A stretch of 64,000 nucleotides of DNA from an uncultured Alphaproteobacteria bacterium (GCA_905233975.1 CAJOGD010000004.1:62001-126000); one strand, 5' to 3'; positions 8,780-17,299 are shown, counted from the stretch's first letter. Numbers and translations: made by a program. Notes: generated from the letters alone by a model not told the origin.

Positions 8780-8809
8780 TTGATTAACTTCTTGCAAATT
8801 TGATAGAAT
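8780..8809 (+). promoter_or_regulatory. Promoter of structured RNA copy 1
   Basis: TTGATT (8780-8785), 18-base spacer, TAGAAT (8804-8809). Copy 3 has the same boxes and spacing and copy 2 has TTGACC-18-TATAAT. Confidence 0.75.
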
Positions 8810-8815
8810 AAAAAC

Positions 8816-9050
8816 TGAACTAAGTGGGAACTTGGTTCGGGGCTGTAGCAGGCCCAGATCTGTCGGCACAAAATTGTCGTAATCCGCGTAGTAAAATTCG
8901 CAAAATCCCCGATGTTTTGTGCCGTAATTTTGACATACCCCTGTTTGGTTGGGGTGCCTGTGGTTATAATGCCTTGGCAAAAGGCCACCGGAATCATTAC
9001 AGATCTGATTTGCTAACACCCCGACCGCTTGGTTTCCAAGGCGGCGTTTT
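8816..9050 (+). ncRNA. Structured RNA, copy 1 (unrecognised class) upstream of a surface-protein gene
   Basis: About 235 bases from the expected transcription start to a terminator. Helices seen: P1 CTAAGT/ACTTGG (8820-8835) closed by a GGGA loop; closing helix CGGGG (8838-8842) with CCCCG (9019-9023); long-range CAGATCTGT (8855-8863) with ACAGATCTG (8999-9007); CGGCACAAAA (8864-8873) with TTTTGTGCCG (8915-8924); ACCCC with GGGGT (8937-8955). It ends with CCGCTTGG/CCAAGGCGG and GTTTT. Helices are kept with different bases in the other two copies. It could be a free small RNA or a regulatory leader of the gene at 9225. No known Rfam class was recognised by eye. Confidence 0.75.
9025..9050 (+). 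terminator. Terminator hairpin of structured RNA copy 1
   Basis: CCGCTTGG and CCAAGGCGG around TTT with one bulged base, followed by CGTTTT. The equivalent hairpin is kept in copies 2 and 3. Confidence 0.65.
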
Positions 9051-9062
9051 ATTGGTGTAAAT

Positions 9063-9203
9063 GCCGTCATTCCGCGGTATCGGGTCCCGCGAAAAACGCG
9101 CAGCGTTTTTTGTGGGTGATTCCAAGCGGAATCCCGTTGGACCGGCAGAGAGTTAATTCTCAGGAAAGCCTGAGGAGATCCCGCGTCAAGCGCGGGATGA
9201 CGG
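9063..9203. repeat. Palindromic repeat block between RNA copy 1 and surface gene 1
   Basis: Contains CCGTCATTCCGCGGTATCGG, an inner AAAACGCGCAGCGTTTT hairpin, and a final CCCGCGTCAAGCGCGGG-ATGACGG. It ends about 10 bases before the ribosome-binding site of the surface gene. Confidence 0.75.
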
Positions 9204-9224
9204 AAAAAAAGAAAAGGGGAGAAA

Positions 9225-10403
9225 ATGCATTTGAAAAAGTTTTTATTGTTCGGATTGTTGGCGGCGGTACTGCCGGCGTTCGCCGAAGAAGCGGCGGACC
9301 GCAAGACCGCAACGTCGTTAAAATACGTCGAACATGAACTTGACACGCGTCAAAACAAATTTACCGCGGAACAAAACAAGGCCATGGAATACACTAATAC
9401 GGCCGGCGCAGTGGAAAAACGCGCGGTTAAATCCGATTTGGGCAGCGACACAAGCGATACATCACTTCCCATGGTTGGTGGCGTTAATACAAAATTAAAT
9501 CAAAAACAGGACGACATCGCCGCCGTCAACGATCACACCGCGGTCACATATACCGGACAGCCGGGCGGTATCGGGCAAAAAGGTATTTACCAAACCACCG
9601 GAACATATTCCGACCAATCCGATAATTTAATCGACGCAAAAACATTCAACGCGGCAATTAAAAATGGGCTTGATAACGAATTCAAATGTAGGGAAGACAA
9701 CCGCGCCCCCGGTACAGACCTTTGTTGGCTTTATACGATACATAATGCAACCGAAGATAATACACTTTTGCCGACCGGTTATACACCGTTAGAATATATC
9801 GAAAGTACAGGGACGCAATACATCAATACGGGTTTGGTGGTTCCATCAAGTCCCGAAACCGTTACTAAATTTGATGCCGTTGCAGCATATACAGCCACAA
9901 CCGGAAGAAATTTTATCGGTGGTTATGCGGATTATACGCACGCACATTATTGCGAATTCAGGGCAAACAAATTCGGTTATAATGGCGCCGGTCAAGATAA
10001 TAATGCTTATTTCAGTCCCACATTAAGTGCAAACACAAAATACAATATCAGTATGCAAATCAATGGCGCAACTGATACGGTTCTTTCCATAGATGTTAAT
10101 GGCACAACGTATTCGCATGTCGTTGATAAGTTTCAAGCTTCACAAATGGGCAGCTTTGTGTTATTTGCACTTGGTAGCGACTACTTGGCGCCGTCACTTC
10201 GATTATATTCGGCACAAATAAGAATAGACGGTGTCCTGAGGCGTAATTTTATACCGGCAAGTCATATTGAAAACAATACAACGGTTGTCGGAATGTATGA
10301 TACTGTGTCGCGACAATTCTTTCCCAATGCGGGCAACGGTGATGATTTTATCGCCGGTCCCCCGGTATTAAATGCAAATATTTACGTGCCCCAGAATCAG
10401 TAA
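9225..10403 (+). CDS. Exported surface protein 1: constant N-terminus, LamG-like variable domain
   Basis: 392 residues; start preceded by AAAAGGGGAGAAA. Signal peptide LLFGLLAAVLPAFA then EEAADRKTATSLKYV. Residues 1-178 are nearly the same as in the genes at 15096 and 55013 (for example TYTGQPGGIG, IYQTTGTY, NLIDAKTFNAA). From about residue 180 the protein changes: YTPLEYIESTGTQYINTG begins a lectin/LamG-like domain known from phage-tail and gut surface proteins. The last 10 residues (NANIYVPQNQ) again match the paralogues. Role unknown; adhesin or displayed binding protein is an inference. Preceded by structured RNA copy 1. Confidence 0.8.
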   Translation: MHLKKFLLFGLLAAVLPAFAEEAADRKTATSLKYVEHELDTRQNKFTAEQNKAMEYTNTAGAVEKRAVKSDLGSDTSDTSLPMVGGVNTKLNQKQDDIAAVNDHTAVTYTGQPGGIGQKGIYQTTGTYSDQSDNLIDAKTFNAAIKNGLDNEFKCREDNRAPGTDLCWLYTIHNATEDNTLLPTGYTPLEYIESTGTQYINTGLVVPSSPETVTKFDAVAAYTATTGRNFIGGYADYTHAHYCEFRANKFGYNGAGQDNNAYFSPTLSANTKYNISMQINGATDTVLSIDVNGTTYSHVVDKFQASQMGSFVLFALGSDYLAPSLRLYSAQIRIDGVLRRNFIPASHIENNTTVVGMYDTVSRQFFPNAGNGDDFIAGPPVLNANIYVPQNQ

Positions 10404-10471
10404 CGTCATTCCGCGGTATCGGGCCCCGCGCAAAACAAAGTTTTGCGCGGCCCGGTACAGCGGTATGACGG
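10404..10471. repeat. Palindromic repeat abutting the stop codon of surface gene 1
   Basis: Begins directly after TAA: CGTCATTCCGCGGTAT ... GCAAAACAAAGTTTTGC ... AGCGGTATGACGG. It may act as a 3' end or mRNA-stabilising structure. Confidence 0.75.
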
Positions 10472-10489
10472 CGGTTGGTATTGGGAAAC

Positions 10490-10518
10490 TTGATATTAAC
10501 ATTGGATTGTGGTATAAA
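10490..10518 (+). promoter_or_regulatory. Promoter for a probably leaderless mRNA
   Basis: TTGATA (10490-10495), 17-base spacer, TATAAA (10513-10518). The expected start of transcription (about 10525) is at or next to the ATG at 10526, and no ribosome-binding site precedes that ATG. Confidence 0.6.
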
Positions 10519-10525
10519 TTGTATT

Positions 10526-11401
10526 ATGATAAAGCATGACGTTTTTAATGGTGCGGAACCCGATAGGCTTTTCCAGGCACGTGATTTAATGCCGAACGAT
10601 ATTGTTTCGAACGGTTTTGTGTATTATAAATTGGATTTCGAAAATTTTGATTTCACAAAAATTGACGATTATGGAAAGTTCTTTATTGATCGGGCGCGTA
10701 TCCAAAAAATGCTGGATTCTTGCGGGATAGATATAAATATAGAAGATTTTATTATCTTTAAAAGTTTGCAAGAAAAAATTAATTTAAACTGGTCGATTGG
10801 TGAAAACGATAGTTATCGTTGGCAACAGGTGTGTCGCCAGGGACGGTATGGTAAAGCCAGGCCTATGTTGTTGTCCTGGGCGCTTAATCAAAAGATTGCG
10901 GGCGGGTTTGCGTATTCTTTGCTTGCGCAAATGTATTTGCAACATGTGTATCCGTATGGTTCTGACAAAAGTCCGGTGTTATATTGTGGTAATGTGTTCT
11001 TTGAACGGAATCCGCACATTGAACGTAAGGGTGGGCAATCGCATGCGTATCTGCGGGTAAAATTGGGAAATCAACAATTCTTTTATGATCCGGTGCATCC
11101 GTTGATAGATACGTCGGCCCGGTCCCCGGTTCCAACCATGCCACGAATAATGTCGGATTTAAAGGTGCCTTTTAAAGACAAGACAAATTTTAAAGATATG
11201 TTAAATGCCCCCGTTTCGAAAAGTGGTGGGTTCGCGTATGTCGAAGTGTCTGATATTTATGGTAAAGAAGAAAATTGGCTGTTGGGGTTCGAAGTAAGTC
11301 ATGACGCCGACAGGACAGAAGAAAGAATAAAACGGCAAACGCCGAATCAACCGCAGTCGCAACCGGTGCGTGTGTTGCCTTTGAACAATGGCGGAAGATA
11401 A
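10526..11401 (+). CDS. Putative transglutaminase-like protein
   Basis: 291 residues from ATG 10526 (MIKHDVFNGAEPDRL). An upstream GTG/ATG extension would overlap the promoter and is rejected. Residues 130-200 contain GGFAYSLLAQMYL, SHAYLRVKLGN and FYDPVHP, spaced like the Cys-His-Asp boxes of transglutaminase-like enzymes, but the Cys position appears to be Phe, so it may be inactive or belong to another fold. No signal peptide. The C-terminus is Pro/Gln-rich. The final 14 bases overlap the mltG start, so the two are probably co-translated. The family assignment is tentative. Confidence 0.6.
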   Translation: MIKHDVFNGAEPDRLFQARDLMPNDIVSNGFVYYKLDFENFDFTKIDDYGKFFIDRARIQKMLDSCGIDINIEDFIIFKSLQEKINLNWSIGENDSYRWQQVCRQGRYGKARPMLLSWALNQKIAGGFAYSLLAQMYLQHVYPYGSDKSPVLYCGNVFFERNPHIERKGGQSHAYLRVKLGNQQFFYDPVHPLIDTSARSPVPTMPRIMSDLKVPFKDKTNFKDMLNAPVSKSGGFAYVEVSDIYGKEENWLLGFEVSHDADRTEERIKRQTPNQPQSQPVRVLPLNNGGR

Positions 11402-12470
11402 AAATCATTTATTTGCAAATTGGTTTTTATCTGCAATAATTCCCAAAGTTATGCGCAGGCGTAAAAAAAGAATCTTTGCACGTTATCTTTTCGGTATTGC
11501 GGTGGCAATGTTCGCCGTTATTTATTATGCGTTGTGTGTGCGTTCGACTGTGCGGGAATCAATTACTTTTGATATTAATTCGGGTGATACGGTTGCGTCG
11601 GTTGCGCGTCGAATCGATTCGGAAAAATTGGTTTTTTCTGACATGGCGTTTAAGTTCGCGATTCGTCTGCGCGGTGGGCGTGTGCAAAAGGGAGAATATG
11701 AAATCCCGCGTGGTGCGTCCGCATGGAAAATTGCGGGAATGTTTGCGCGCGGAAATATTGCGACCGTAAAAATTGTTATTCCCGAAGGCCTTACCATTTT
11801 GCAGATTAAAGATTTGTTGCGTTCGTATAGCAGTCTTGAAGGCGACGTTGATTGTAATGATTGGCGCAGGGTGTGCGATGTTGCCGACGGCGATATTTTC
11901 CCCGATACATATCATGTTGCGCGCGGAACGTCGCGGTTGGCGGTTTTGGATTTGGCGCGCAAGAAAATGGAGGAAACAAAAAACAAATGGCTGCGCATGC
12001 GGCGGAATCCGCCGGCGCCACTTACGGGGTGGAACGATGTAATAACACTTGCGTCGATTGTGCAACGCGAAACGCCGCGCACCAGTGAAATGAAAATTGT
12101 GGCCAGTGTATATCTGAATCGGTTGCGGCGTGGCATGCGGCTTCAGGCCGATCCGACGGTTATTTACGCACTGACCGACGGATATGGCGATATGCGGGGC
12201 GCGCCGTTATTGCGTGGGCATTTGAAAATAGACAGTCCGTATAACACATATCGTAACAACGGGTTGCCGCCGGCGCCGATTGCAAATGTTGGTTCGCATG
12301 CGATTCGCGCGGTGTTGGAACCGGCGGATACAAAATACCTGTATTTCGTGGCGGACGGGCGCGGCGGACATAAATTTGCGACGGATTATGAAACGCACCT
12401 AAAGAATCACGCTGACTGGCGCGAGATAAAAAAAATGAATAATCCGGAATTAAATTTTGAAAATCCGTAA
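11388..12470 (+). CDS. mltG: Endolytic murein transglycosylase
   Basis: 360 residues, family-typical. MltG cuts nascent glycan strands at the inner membrane and ends peptidoglycan polymerisation. A short cytoplasmic basic segment (RRRKKR, near 24) precedes a single membrane helix (YLFGIAVAMFAVIYYALCV). A LysM-like region follows (INSGDTVASVARRI). The YceG catalytic region shows ASIVQRET with the catalytic Glu, then LQADPTVIYAL and SPYNTYRNNGLPPAPIAN. It overlaps the preceding gene by 14 bases. It is displaced from fabF, its usual neighbour. Confidence 0.93.
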   Translation: MAEDKNHLFANWFLSAIIPKVMRRRKKRIFARYLFGIAVAMFAVIYYALCVRSTVRESITFDINSGDTVASVARRIDSEKLVFSDMAFKFAIRLRGGRVQKGEYEIPRGASAWKIAGMFARGNIATVKIVIPEGLTILQIKDLLRSYSSLEGDVDCNDWRRVCDVADGDIFPDTYHVARGTSRLAVLDLARKKMEETKNKWLRMRRNPPAPLTGWNDVITLASIVQRETPRTSEMKIVASVYLNRLRRGMRLQADPTVIYALTDGYGDMRGAPLLRGHLKIDSPYNTYRNNGLPPAPIANVGSHAIRAVLEPADTKYLYFVADGRGGHKFATDYETHLKNHADWREIKKMNNPELNFENP

Positions 12471-12619
12471 ATTTTCTGTGGCGAATCGTTTCGTGGATTA
12501 TTTTTGATGTGTTCAAAAAAACTTTGGATTTGTGCGTGGTTGCGCGGACGGCGTATAGAAAAAATCCGATCGGCGGGCATTATACCATATTTTTTTGTGC
12601 TTATCAAAAAACTTTTTTC

Positions 12620-12680
12620 TTGAAAAAATTCTTATGAATGTGAAAATATGCTTAACTAGATATGGGAAAGTTCTAGTTTC
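12620..12680 (+). promoter_or_regulatory. Upstream region and 5'-UTR hairpin of outer-membrane gene 1
   Basis: TTGAAA at 12620-12625 with a weak -10 region near 12644-12652, followed by an inverted repeat AACTAGA / TCTAGTT in the leader. The same pattern precedes the second paralogue, where the promoter is clearer. Confidence 0.45.
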
Positions 12681-12710
12681 CATTAAACAAATAAAGGAAA
12701 GGAATAACAG

Positions 12711-13499
12711 ATGAAAAAAATTGCTTTGACTTCTTTGTTGGCGGTCGTCGCAACGGGTGCGGCACACGCAAGTGTACATGTTATGGATGGCAATCCGTTG
12801 TATATGCCGCGGGCGGGACATTTCTATAGTGAAACGTCACTCGCGTCAAGTACGGATAATGCGGAAAATTGGAAATTGGGCGAAAGCTTTGGTGTCGGTA
12901 TTATCGACAGATTGGCGATAAACATGCGGACATCACTTGCGGAAGAGGGTTCTTTTGACGTCTTCGGTTTCCAGGATTTTTCGTTGGGCACAACGTTCCG
13001 TATAATCGGTCGTGGTAATTGGCGTTTAGATGTTTTGGGATCGTATAATGTTGATGGTTGGCTGTATGCATATGATGAAGCCACCGATGACACTGCGTTT
13101 ATGGACAAGGATATGTTGAACTATACATGGCGCGCGGGCGTTCGTGGTGGATATACAAATGCGCGGTTCACCGTTGCCGGTCATTTGATGCTTGACTATG
13201 AAAATAAAGAATCGTTTAACTGGGGCGAAGATGGTTTCCATCGTGTCGCGCTTGGGGTTGATGGCCAATTGTTAATCACACGTGATTGGAACTTTGTTGG
13301 CGGACTTGAATATTCTGGACTTGTTGACGAAGGTGCAAAGAATACGGGTGAATTAAAGGGCTATTTCGGCGCGAACTATAACATCACGCCGTCGTCCTAT
13401 GTCGGTGCGTATGTTGCCGGTGAAATGTCGCATGAAAGTGGCGCATGGAAGTGGCAAAATGGCATGGGATTTGGTGTTAAATTCGGTGTCGATTTCTAA
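12711..13499 (+). CDS. Outer-membrane beta-barrel-like protein, paralogue 1
   Basis: 262 residues with a signal peptide (MKKIALTSLLAVVATGAAHA). The mature part begins with DGNPLYMPRAGHFYSET, then alternates polar and aromatic residues in strand-like runs and ends in FGVKFGVDF, a C-terminal Phe as in many outer-membrane barrels. The next gene encodes a close paralogue. The ribosome-binding site is AAAGGAAAGG. Likely a small porin or structural outer-membrane protein; the exact family is not recognised. Confidence 0.75.
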   Translation: MKKIALTSLLAVVATGAAHASVHVMDGNPLYMPRAGHFYSETSLASSTDNAENWKLGESFGVGIIDRLAINMRTSLAEEGSFDVFGFQDFSLGTTFRIIGRGNWRLDVLGSYNVDGWLYAYDEATDDTAFMDKDMLNYTWRAGVRGGYTNARFTVAGHLMLDYENKESFNWGEDGFHRVALGVDGQLLITRDWNFVGGLEYSGLVDEGAKNTGELKGYFGANYNITPSSYVGAYVAGEMSHESGAWKWQNGMGFGVKFGVDF

Positions 13500-13517
13500 A
13501 GTGGTTTAATGTTGCGG

Positions 13518-13549
13518 AACGCCCCGGTGCGTGTTCATGTGGGGCGTTT
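13518..13549 (+). terminator. Hairpin between the two outer-membrane genes
   Basis: AACGCCCC (13518-13525) pairs with GGGGCGTT (13541-13548). There is no long T-run, so termination is possible but not certain. Confidence 0.5.
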
Positions 13550-13578
13550 CGTGGCATAGGGAAAAAATCATTTTTTTC

Positions 13579-13645
13579 TTGAAAACGGATTCTGGTTTAG
13601 GCTAGAATACCACCAACTAGATGGGAATATTTTCTCTAGTTTCCA
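13579..13645 (+). promoter_or_regulatory. Promoter and 5'-UTR hairpin of outer-membrane gene 2
   Basis: TTGAAA (13579-13584), 18-base spacer, TAGAAT (13603-13608), then the leader hairpin AACTAGA ... TCTAGTT (13614-13641) shared with paralogue 1. Confidence 0.65.
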
Positions 13646-13670
13646 AATAAACAAAACAAAGGAAAACAAA

Positions 13671-14468
13671 ATGAAAAAACTTGCTTTGACTTCTTTATTG
13701 GCGGTTGTCGCAACGGGTGCGGCGCACGCAAGTATTAACGTTATTGATGGGAATCCACTGTATATGCCGCAAAAAGGCCATTTCTACAGTGAAACTTCGT
13801 TGGGTTCGAAAACAGATGCAACAACGGCGGTCGAATTGGGTGAAGAATTTGGTTACGGTGTCACCGATCGTTTCGCGGTCAATGTTGCAACATCTGTTGC
13901 GGAAAATGATTGGTTCGATGGCAACCGTTGGGGCGAAATGGAGATTGATGCCACATATCGTGCACTTGATGAAGGCGCATGGAAAGTGGACGTTATGGGT
14001 GGTTTTGGTTTGAATCCTATGTGGGACGATCATCGCCCGTTCTTGGACAAAGATGATACGGAATATGCATGGACATTGGGCGTTCGTGGTGGCTATGTGA
14101 ACAAGGATTGGACAATCGCCGCACATGCGAACTTTATCTATATGAATACCGAAATGTTCAACTGGGGTGAAGAAAATGTCGATGGTTTGTGGCAGAATCA
14201 TGTCTTGAATTTGGGTGTTGCCGGCCATTGGACAATGAGTGATATGTGGAGTGCAATTGTGACCGCAGATTACTTTAAATCGTTGGATCGTTATAACGAA
14301 GTCGAATCGTATGGCTATTGGACGATTGCCGCTGGTTTGAATTATAACATCGATACGACCAAATACATCGGCCTGTATATTTCTAAAGATGTTGCGCACG
14401 AAGGTGCCGGCCAATGGGCAATCGAAGATGATTTTGGTTTCGGTGCTAAATTCGGCATTGACTTCTAA
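13671..14468 (+). CDS. Outer-membrane beta-barrel-like protein, paralogue 2
   Basis: 265 residues. The signal peptide is identical in most positions to paralogue 1 (LTSLLAVVATGAAHA), and the mature start INVIDGNPLYMPQKGHFYSE also matches. Shared features continue to the end (GFGAKFGIDF), while central loops differ, as expected of surface-exposed loops after a tandem duplication. It has its own promoter, and a strong terminator follows. Function inferred only as an outer-membrane protein. Confidence 0.75.
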   Translation: MKKLALTSLLAVVATGAAHASINVIDGNPLYMPQKGHFYSETSLGSKTDATTAVELGEEFGYGVTDRFAVNVATSVAENDWFDGNRWGEMEIDATYRALDEGAWKVDVMGGFGLNPMWDDHRPFLDKDDTEYAWTLGVRGGYVNKDWTIAAHANFIYMNTEMFNWGEENVDGLWQNHVLNLGVAGHWTMSDMWSAIVTADYFKSLDRYNEVESYGYWTIAAGLNYNIDTTKYIGLYISKDVAHEGAGQWAIEDDFGFGAKFGIDF

Positions 14469-14487
14469 GGTCTTGTTGTTATAACAA

Positions 14488-14519
14488 TGAACGTCGCCCG
14501 TTTGGGCGGCGTTTTTTTT
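14488..14519 (+). terminator. Rho-independent terminator after outer-membrane gene 2
   Basis: GTCGCCC-GTTT-GGGCGGC followed by eight T. Confidence 0.85.
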
Positions 14520-14554
14520 GTCGTCGGATAATGCCGGTTGCCGATACTTTTATA

Positions 14555-14584
14555 TTGACCGAATTTTATGTTTTTTGTTATAAT
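14555..14584 (+). promoter_or_regulatory. Promoter of structured RNA copy 2
   Basis: TTGACC (14555-14560), 18-base spacer, TATAAT (14579-14584). Confidence 0.8.
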
Positions 14585-14590
14585 TGGAAT

Positions 14591-14831
14591 TGAATCAGAT
14601 GGGAATCTGGTTCGGGGCATTAGCGTGCCTTGGTTAGAACCGGTGCAAAGCATCGTAATCTGTGCGTATTTCGCTTACGATTCTCTGTGTTTTTGCATCG
14701 TTAAAACAATCCCCGACGAAATGGCTCGGGGTGCCGATGGCGATACAATAGGTTTTTCCGAAAGCCATCGGGTCATGGTTCTAAATGATACGCTAACACC
14801 CCGACCGCTTGGTTTCCAATGCGGTGTTTTT
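14591..14831 (+). ncRNA. Structured RNA, copy 2
   Basis: Same architecture as copy 1 with changed bases that keep pairing: P1 CAGAT/ATCTG (14596-14609) with the same GGGA loop; closing helix CGGGG (14613-14617) with CCCCG (14799-14803); long-range TTAGAACC (14634-14641) with GGTTCTAA (14777-14784); CGGTGCAAA (14641-14649) with TTTGCATCG (14692-14700); CCCCGA/TCGGGG (14711-14731); CCGATGGC/GCCATCGG (14734-14771). TCGTAATC and CTAACACCCCGACCGCTTGG are unchanged. Ends with CCGCTTGG/CCAATGCGG and a T-run. The surface gene at 15096 follows. Confidence 0.75.
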
Positions 14832-14890
14832 CGTTTGTTTGTGCGCAAATAAACGAACCGCGACGGAGCGATAGCGAAGACGGGTAGAAA

Positions 14891-15068
14891 GCCGTCATTC
14901 CGGCGAAAGCCGGAATCCCGTCGGAACCGTCGCGGACCAATCCTCGGGAAAGCCTGAGGAGATACCGCGTTTCGCTCGGCTTACAGCCTGCGCGCAAATT
15001 TGTAGTTGTTTGAACTTCGCTTACGCTCGTTCTCACATACAAATTTACAAATTTTCGGCGGTATGACG
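14891..15068. repeat. Palindromic repeat block between RNA copy 2 and surface gene 2
   Basis: Begins GCCGTCATTCCGGCGAAAGC and ends GGCGGTATGACG; includes CCTCGGGAAAGCCTGAGG. A second inverted pair (ATTTGTAGTTG ... ACAAATTTACAAAT) is embedded. Confidence 0.65.
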
Positions 15069-15095
15069 AGAAGAAAGGAAAAAAAGGAGAGCGAT

Positions 15096-16157
15096 ATGCA
15101 TTTAAAAAAGTTTTTATTGTTCGGGTTGATTGCGGCGGTGTTGCCGGCGGTGGCGGAGGAGGCCGCGGACCGCAAGACCGCAACGTCGTTGAAATACGTG
15201 ACGCACGAATTGGACACGCGTCAAAACAAATTCGGCGCGGACACTAACAAGGCCATGGAATACACTAATGCGGCCGGCGTGGTGCAAAAACGCGCCGTCA
15301 CATCGGAACTTGGCACCAGTACAAGCGATACATCTCTGCCCATGGTTGGCGGCGTGAATACTAAACTTGATTTAAAACAGGACGATATTGACCCGGTCAA
15401 TGACCATACCGCCGTCACATATACAGGTCAACCGGGCGGAATAGGGCGGAAAGGAATTTATCAAACAACCGGCACATACACCGACCAAAGCGACAATTTA
15501 ATCGATGCAAAAACATTTAACGCCGCACTGAAGAATGGTCTTGATAGTGAATTTCGGTGTTCGGACAATCGCGATCCAGCGTCCGGACTTTGTTGGCTCT
15601 ATACGATACATAATACTTATGAAGAATCCGCGGAACCATACGTTTCGGCCACCGGGACAATAGCACAAAACGGCACGCCGACACCCGAACATCCGATTTA
15701 TCCAAAATTCTTTCAACAGGGCGATATGATTTTGCGCCGCGTTGGCGACTATGCTGATTCGTATGACGCCACAACGCACAAAATCACCCGAAGGGTTGGG
15801 GTAAAAGTGATCGATGGAAACACAGAAGATTGGCGGAACAACAGTTATAATGTGGGTGATTCTTTGTTTGATTTTAGCCTTTCTAATTCTGCTTCGCTGG
15901 CTTGTTCGCATTATAATAAGGCTAGTAGTGGATGGTATGCGATTGGCAATGGAGAGTTTAAAGCTCGTCAGGTTGCAAACCAAGTGTATTTTAGGGACGA
16001 TCGTTTTACAACAAAGGCGGATTTTAAATCCTGGCTTGCGGCGCAATATGCCGCCGGCACACCGGTGACGGTGTATTACCCACTTGAAACGCCGGTGCAA
16101 GAAGACTGGACCGAAACAACATATAATGAAAACGTCTATATTCCACAGAACCAGTGA
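15096..16157 (+). CDS. Exported surface protein 2: constant N-terminus, phage-tail-like variable domain
   Basis: 353 residues from ATG 15096, after AAAAAGGAGAGCGAT; upstream in-frame starts read through the palindrome block and are rejected. The signal peptide and residues 1-175 match the genes at 9225 and 55013. The second half contains GTIAQNGTPTPEHPIYP and AAGTPVTVYYPLETP, phrases seen in phage minor-tail and baseplate-associated proteins. The protein ends NENVYIPQNQ. It shares this second half in outline with the gene at 55013 but not with the gene at 9225. Preceded by structured RNA copy 2. Confidence 0.8.
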   Translation: MHLKKFLLFGLIAAVLPAVAEEAADRKTATSLKYVTHELDTRQNKFGADTNKAMEYTNAAGVVQKRAVTSELGTSTSDTSLPMVGGVNTKLDLKQDDIDPVNDHTAVTYTGQPGGIGRKGIYQTTGTYTDQSDNLIDAKTFNAALKNGLDSEFRCSDNRDPASGLCWLYTIHNTYEESAEPYVSATGTIAQNGTPTPEHPIYPKFFQQGDMILRRVGDYADSYDATTHKITRRVGVKVIDGNTEDWRNNSYNVGDSLFDFSLSNSASLACSHYNKASSGWYAIGNGEFKARQVANQVYFRDDRFTTKADFKSWLAAQYAAGTPVTVYYPLETPVQEDWTETTYNENVYIPQNQ

Positions 16158-16198
16158 TGATATTCCCCACATTTTCATACTTTTTTTACTAAAATCCC

Positions 16199-16227
16199 TT
16201 GACAACCGCCATGTTCGGGGTTATAGT
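16199..16227 (+). promoter_or_regulatory. Promoter of the str (rpsL) operon
   Basis: Perfect TTGACA (16199-16204), 17-base spacer, TATAGT (16222-16227); a leader of about 150 bases to rpsL. Confidence 0.85.
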
Positions 16228-16380
16228 GTCAACGCTTTCTGTGTAATAAAGGAAAGTGAAAATTACAGAAAAACGCCGTATTTTGGCAGATTTATAATTG
16301 CGGTGATGCCGTTTAAAATAAGTCTGATACGGGTTTTTGTGTAGAAAAAGGATTTAAAAAAAATAACAAAGAGATTTTGA

Positions 16381-16755
16381 ATGCCAACTGTAAATCAATT
16401 GATTCGGAAACCACGTAAAAAGGTTGTTGTAAAATCTACGGCACCTGATATGTTGGAAAACCCACAGAAACGTGGTGTTTGCACTCGTGTTTACACTACA
16501 ACCCCGAAAAAGCCTAATTCCGCGCAACGTAAGGTTGCACGTGTTAAACTTGCCAACGGACGCGAAGTTACCGCGTATATCCCTGGCGAAGGGCATAATT
16601 TACAGGAACACAGTGTCGTCATGATTCGTGGCGGACGTGTAAAGGACTTGCCCGGTGTGAAATATCACATTATTCGTGGTGTTTTGGATACCAAGGGCGT
16701 GGAGAGCAGAAAACAGGGTCGTTCTTTGTACGGTGCAAAGAAAGCAACTAAATAA
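16381..16755 (+). CDS. rpsL: 30S ribosomal protein S12
   Basis: 124 residues, full length. S12 sits at the decoding centre. [14 protein letters not shown] and [14 protein letters not shown] are present with the two lysines (equivalents of K43 and K88) whose changes cause streptomycin resistance; both are wild type here. First gene of the str group. Confidence 0.98.
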   Translation: MPTVNQLIRKPRKKVVVKSTAPDMLENPQKRGVCTRVYTTTPKKPNSAQRKVARVKLANGREVTAYIPGEGHNLQEHSVVMIRGGRVKDLPGVKYHIIRGVLDTKGVESRKQGRSLYGAKKATK

Positions 16756-16822
16756 ACCAAAGCATGCGGGAAACCGTATGAGTAATCCGATTGCTATCGG
16801 GTGAAGAAACAAAAAGGAATAA

Positions 16823-17299
<477 letters not shown>

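Noticed and set aside
8816..9050. tmRNA, RNase P, SRP or 6S RNA
   Set aside because: No tRNA-like domain or tag frame, none of the conserved RNase P or SRP core motifs, and three copies per 50 kb are unlike these single-copy RNAs; the helices do not form the single long 6S hairpin.
14568..15183. Protein-coding frames within the structured RNA copies
   Set aside because: Frames differ between the copies, whereas the helices are conserved with compensatory changes, which supports RNA rather than protein selection.
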